DNA of 14,315 bases from Clostridiales bacterium UBA4644 (lineage in GTDB: Bacteria > Bacillota > Clostridia > Oscillospirales > Butyricicoccaceae), in contig DHMK01000066.1 of the NCBI GenBank assembly GCA_002405755.1, positions 27,276-41,590 on the forward strand, written 5' to 3'. The notes beneath the pieces are model-generated. The model saw nothing but the letters and a program-made list of their open reading frames with translations. It was not told the DNA's origin and searched no databases. Shown here piece after piece: positions 11,886 to 14,315 of this stretch. Every line of letters starts with the position of its first letter. Positions within the stretch are counted from its first letter, which is position 1. The position numbers were made by a program, and so were the translations under genes.

Positions 11886-14315
11886 TCACGGCCGCTGCCG
11901 CGGATCCCTTTTCTGTTCCATGATCTGGCCGATGGTGCTGCCCCGGCCGGCACGGGCGCGGTATTTCTGAACGATCTCCCCGATCTCCGTATGGGTCTGC
12001 AGGACCTCCGCCCGGAAGGCCAGCGCAGACACCCGCACGGCGCCGTGACCCAGAATGATCAGCTGCTCCATGCCGTCGGAGGTGGCCACCCGGACCCGGT
12101 ACTGCCGGCCGATCTCATAGGTGACCTTCTCGATATACATATCCGCCGTCTCCGCTTCTTTGGTATATACGATGTCGATATTATGATATTTTTCCACTGA
12201 TCCGGGGTTTCCGTGGACCTTATAGGCGTCGAAGACCAAAATCAGCCCACACCTGCGGTAGCCCTGATAATTGCACAGAATGTCCGCCAGCGACTGCCGT
12301 GCGGCCTCCAGGCTCTCTGCCGCAAGCCCCTTCAGCTCCTCCCAGGCGAAAATGATGTTGTAGCCGTCCACCAGGAGATATTCCGGCAGCATTGCCCGGC
12401 TTTCCGCCTTGGGGCGGCGGGCCGGCTCATCGAAGGAAACGTCCTTCTTCCTGGGGATAAACTCTCTGCGGCGCACGGCGCCGTAGGTGCGCTCATAGAT
12501 GGCCTGCAGCTCCCGGTCCTCCTCCAGCGTGCCGCGATAAGCGCCGGAGGTGCGGCGGCGCGGCTTCTGCTCCTGCAGAGAAGCCTGGAGCTTGGGCAGG
12601 GTGCTTTCCAGATGCATATGCGCCGGGACCTGATCCCAGGGCACCACATAGCCCGCGCCGTGGTCGCAGAAGACGGAATCCGGCGTGTTTTCCAGATCGT
12701 TTTCCGGCCGGTAGCCGATGGCCTCCGCCACGGCCTGCTGCTCGCGGCAGGGCTCATAGCCCCGCACCTGCAGGGCGATCCTCCCCCGCCCCCGGGTATA
12801 GGCGGCCAGCTGAGCTGGATAATCCCGCAGGGCGGCCACCGGGGCATAGCCCTTCAGCAGGGTAAGCTCCCCCTCCGTGATGGGGCTTTCGCAGACACCG
12901 CCCATTTGCTGCACATCCGTCAGCGCACGGCCCACGGCGCTCTGGGGCAGACGCAGGGTAAAGTCATAATAAGGCTCCAGCAGGATGGGCCGCGCCTGCA
13001 TCAGCCCCTGCCGCACCGCCCGATAAGTGGCCTGACGAAAATCGCCGCCTTCGGTGTGCTTCAGGCTGGCATTTCCGGTGAGCAGAGTGATGTGCAGGTC
13101 GGTGATGGGCGCGCCGGTGAGCACGCCAAGATGCTGCTTTTCCTCCAGATGGGTCAGGATCAGCCGCTGCCAGTTCAGATCCAGCACATCCGTGCTGCAC
13201 ACGCTGTCAAACACCAATCCGGACCCGCGCTCCCCCGGCTGCAGCAGCAGATGCACCTCCGCATAGTGGCGCAGCGGCTCAAAATGACCAACGCCCTCCA
13301 CCGTGTCGGCGATGGTCTCCCGATAGACCACGCTGCCCGGGCCAAAGGAAGCCTCCAGCCCAAACCGGTCTCGCAGCAGCCGCTGCAGCACCTCCAGCTG
13401 GACCTCCCCCATCAGCTGCACATGGAGCTCCTGCAGCTGCTCGTCCCAGACGATGTGCAGCATGGGGTCCTCCTCCTCCAGCTGGCGCAGACAGCGAAGG
13501 GTCTCCGGCAGGCTGCATTCCGGCGGGAGCAGCAGCTGATAGGTCAAGACCGGCTGCAGCGCCGGAGGCTCCGCGCCCGGCTCCAGGCCGAAGCCGTCGC
13601 CGGGGGCCGTCTGGCTCAGACCGGTGACTGCGCAGAGCGTTCCCGCCTCCACTCGCTCCACGGTCTTATATTTTGCGCCGGAATACAGGCGGATCTGATC
13701 GATCTTTTCCTCCCACGGGCCATTTTTGCCCACGCCGGAAAGCGGCGCCTTGACCTTTAAGACGCCGCCGGTGACCTTCAGCCAGGTCAGCCGCGCCCCC
13801 TGTCCGTCCCGGGAGATCTTGTACACCAGCGCGCCGAAGTCCGGGCCATAGGCCGGGGAGGGGACATACCGGGCCAGACCGGTCAGCAGCTCGTCCACCC
13901 CCTGATCCCGCAGGGCGGAGCCGAACCAGCAGGGGAACAGCCGCCGCCCGCCGATCAGGGCGGACAGCTGCCCGTCGGACAGGCAGCCCCGCTCCAGATA
14001 GCGCTCCAGAAGGGCCTCGTCCCCCAGGGCGGCGGCCTCCTCGTGGAGCTCCGCCGGGGGCAGGGAGAAGTCCACGCAGCCGCCGTCCAGCCGCTGCCGA
14101 AGCTCGTCCAGCAGGGCGGATCTGTCCGCCCCGGGCAGATCCATTTTGTTGATAAACAGCACCGTGGGCACCCCGTAGTGCTCCAGCAGCTTCCACAGGG
14201 TGCGGGTGTGGGCCTGAACGCCGTCGGTGCCGCTGATGACCAGAACGGCGCAGTCCAGCACCTGAAGGGCCCGCTCCGTTTCGGCGGAGAAGTCCACATG
14301 GCCCGGGGTGTCGAT
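11886..14315 (-). CDS. TetM/EF-G-like translational GTPase fused to YacP/Rae1-type NYN nuclease (5' end outside window)
   Basis: The frame enters from the right edge at IDTPGH (GTPase G3), so roughly the first 60-70 residues with the P-loop are missing; 809 residues are visible. The apparent GTG start at 14297 is just a Val inside DTPGHVDF. G4 is NKMD (56-59 of the visible part), and FGSALRDQGVDELL (131-144) matches the end of the TetM G domain. Then come a domain II barrel, domain III (PMLHIVWDEQLQELHVQLMGEVQLE, 284-308), an EF-G-type domain IV and a domain V ending near 570. A basic linker (571-641) leads to a complete NYN domain (642-809). EF-G-like proteins act in the ribosomal A site; Rae1 cleaves mRNA there. 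I infer A-site-targeted RNA cleavage. A pure tetracycline-resistance role is less likely. Confidence 0.9.
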   Translation of the reverse strand: MDTPGHVDFSAETERALQVLDCAVLVISGTDGVQAHTRTLWKLLEHYGVPTVLFINKMDLPGADRSALLDELRQRLDGGCVDFSLPPAELHEEAAALGDEALLERYLERGCLSDGQLSALIGGRRLFPCWFGSALRDQGVDELLTGLARYVPSPAYGPDFGALVYKISRDGQGARLTWLKVTGGVLKVKAPLSGVGKNGPWEEKIDQIRLYSGAKYKTVERVEAGTLCAVTGLSQTAPGDGFGLEPGAEPPALQPVLTYQLLLPPECSLPETLRCLRQLEEEDPMLHIVWDEQLQELHVQLMGEVQLEVLQRLLRDRFGLEASFGPGSVVYRETIADTVEGVGHFEPLRHYAEVHLLLQPGERGSGLVFDSVCSTDVLDLNWQRLILTHLEEKQHLGVLTGAPITDLHITLLTGNASLKHTEGGDFRQATYRAVRQGLMQARPILLEPYYDFTLRLPQSAVGRALTDVQQMGGVCESPITEGELTLLKGYAPVAALRDYPAQLAAYTRGRGRIALQVRGYEPCREQQAVAEAIGYRPENDLENTPDSVFCDHGAGYVVPWDQVPAHMHLESTLPKLQASLQEQKPRRRTSGAYRGTLEEDRELQAIYERTYGAVRRREFIPRKKDVSFDEPARRPKAESRAMLPEYLLVDGYNIIFAWEELKGLAAESLEAARQSLADILCNYQGYRRCGLILVFDAYKVHGNPGSVEKYHNIDIVYTKEAETADMYIEKVTYEIGRQYRVRVATSDGMEQLIILGHGAVRVSALAFRAEVLQTHTEIGEIVQKYRARAGRGSTIGQIMEQKRDPRQRP
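11889..12392 (-). other. C-terminal NYN/PIN nuclease domain (YacP/Rae1-like) of the GTPase fusion
   Basis: This 168-residue module resembles the whole of Bacillus Rae1 (YacP). It has LLVDGYNIIFAW at the start, LVFDAY, YTKEAETADMYIE, and RVATSDGMEQLIILGHGA. The acidic residues expected at a PIN-type metal site are kept: D650, D696, E722/D725 and D747 in visible-part numbering, so it looks catalytically competent. Length and motif order match the free-standing family, meaning a complete domain has been joined rather than a fragment. An ATG at 12392 begins the domain but has only a weak GGAAAG-like site ahead. Confidence 0.88.

Noticed and set aside
12213..13760. 515-codon open frame on the plus strand
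   Set aside because: It is the antisense shadow of the GTPase-NYN gene, rich in Gln/His/Leu repeats and without recognisable domains.
14295..14297. GTG as the true start of the GTPase gene
   Set aside because: The frame continues upstream to the window edge and encodes DTPGH, the G3 motif, so the codon is an internal valine and the gene is truncated by the window.
11886..14315. Call as tetracycline resistance gene tet(M)/tet(O)
   Set aside because: Overall similarity is only family-level, the drug-displacing loop differs, and a nuclease domain is fused at the end.

Overview
The window looks like a chromosomal core region of a GC-rich, endospore-forming Clostridia member. It is most likely Oscillospiraceae-like; that placement is an inference from gene content and order and was not computed. 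Supporting signs are the sporulation proteins YqfC, YqfD and YlbJ, a Firmicutes-type phoH-ybeY-era-yqzL-recO block, MutS2, strong AGGAGG-type ribosome binding sites and good sigma-A promoters. I see no tRNA, rRNA, CRISPR array, insertion sequence or prophage gene. No stretch over 300 bases lacks a gene; the largest gaps are under 120 bases.

Layout. Positions 1-5811 (minus strand) are one tightly packed operon, read from right to left: yqfC, yqfD, phoH-like, ybeY, era, yqzL-like, recO, and the start of mutS2, which is cut off by the window edge. Neighbouring genes are linked by ATGA stop/start overlaps or longer overlaps. The operon joins sporulation, ribosome and RNA maturation (YbeY, Era) and DNA repair (RecO, MutS2). 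Across a 55-base gap the sporulation membrane protein gene ylbJ is read on the plus strand (5867-6817). It is followed by a small four-cysteine protein (6884-7090) with its own consensus promoter and terminator.

Positions 7143-8728 (minus) hold a DUF3841 gene followed by a membrane-anchored D,D-carboxypeptidase of the VanY type, with a strong promoter in front. Positions 8841-10891 (minus) hold GTP-type PEP carboxykinase and a DUF1294 membrane protein, flanked by a good promoter and a strong terminator. Positions 10969-14315 (minus) hold rsmA/ksgA and, just upstream of it, a large translational GTPase gene open at the right edge.

The most notable object is that last gene. It encodes a TetM/EF-G-like ribosomal GTPase whose C-terminus is fused to a complete NYN/PIN nuclease domain resembling YacP/Rae1, the ribosome A-site mRNA endonuclease of Bacillus. 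The fusion suggests a single protein that binds the ribosomal A site through its EF-G-like part and carries a nuclease to it. A second item is a small YqzL-family gene that overlaps the start of recO by 47 bases and is easy to miss.
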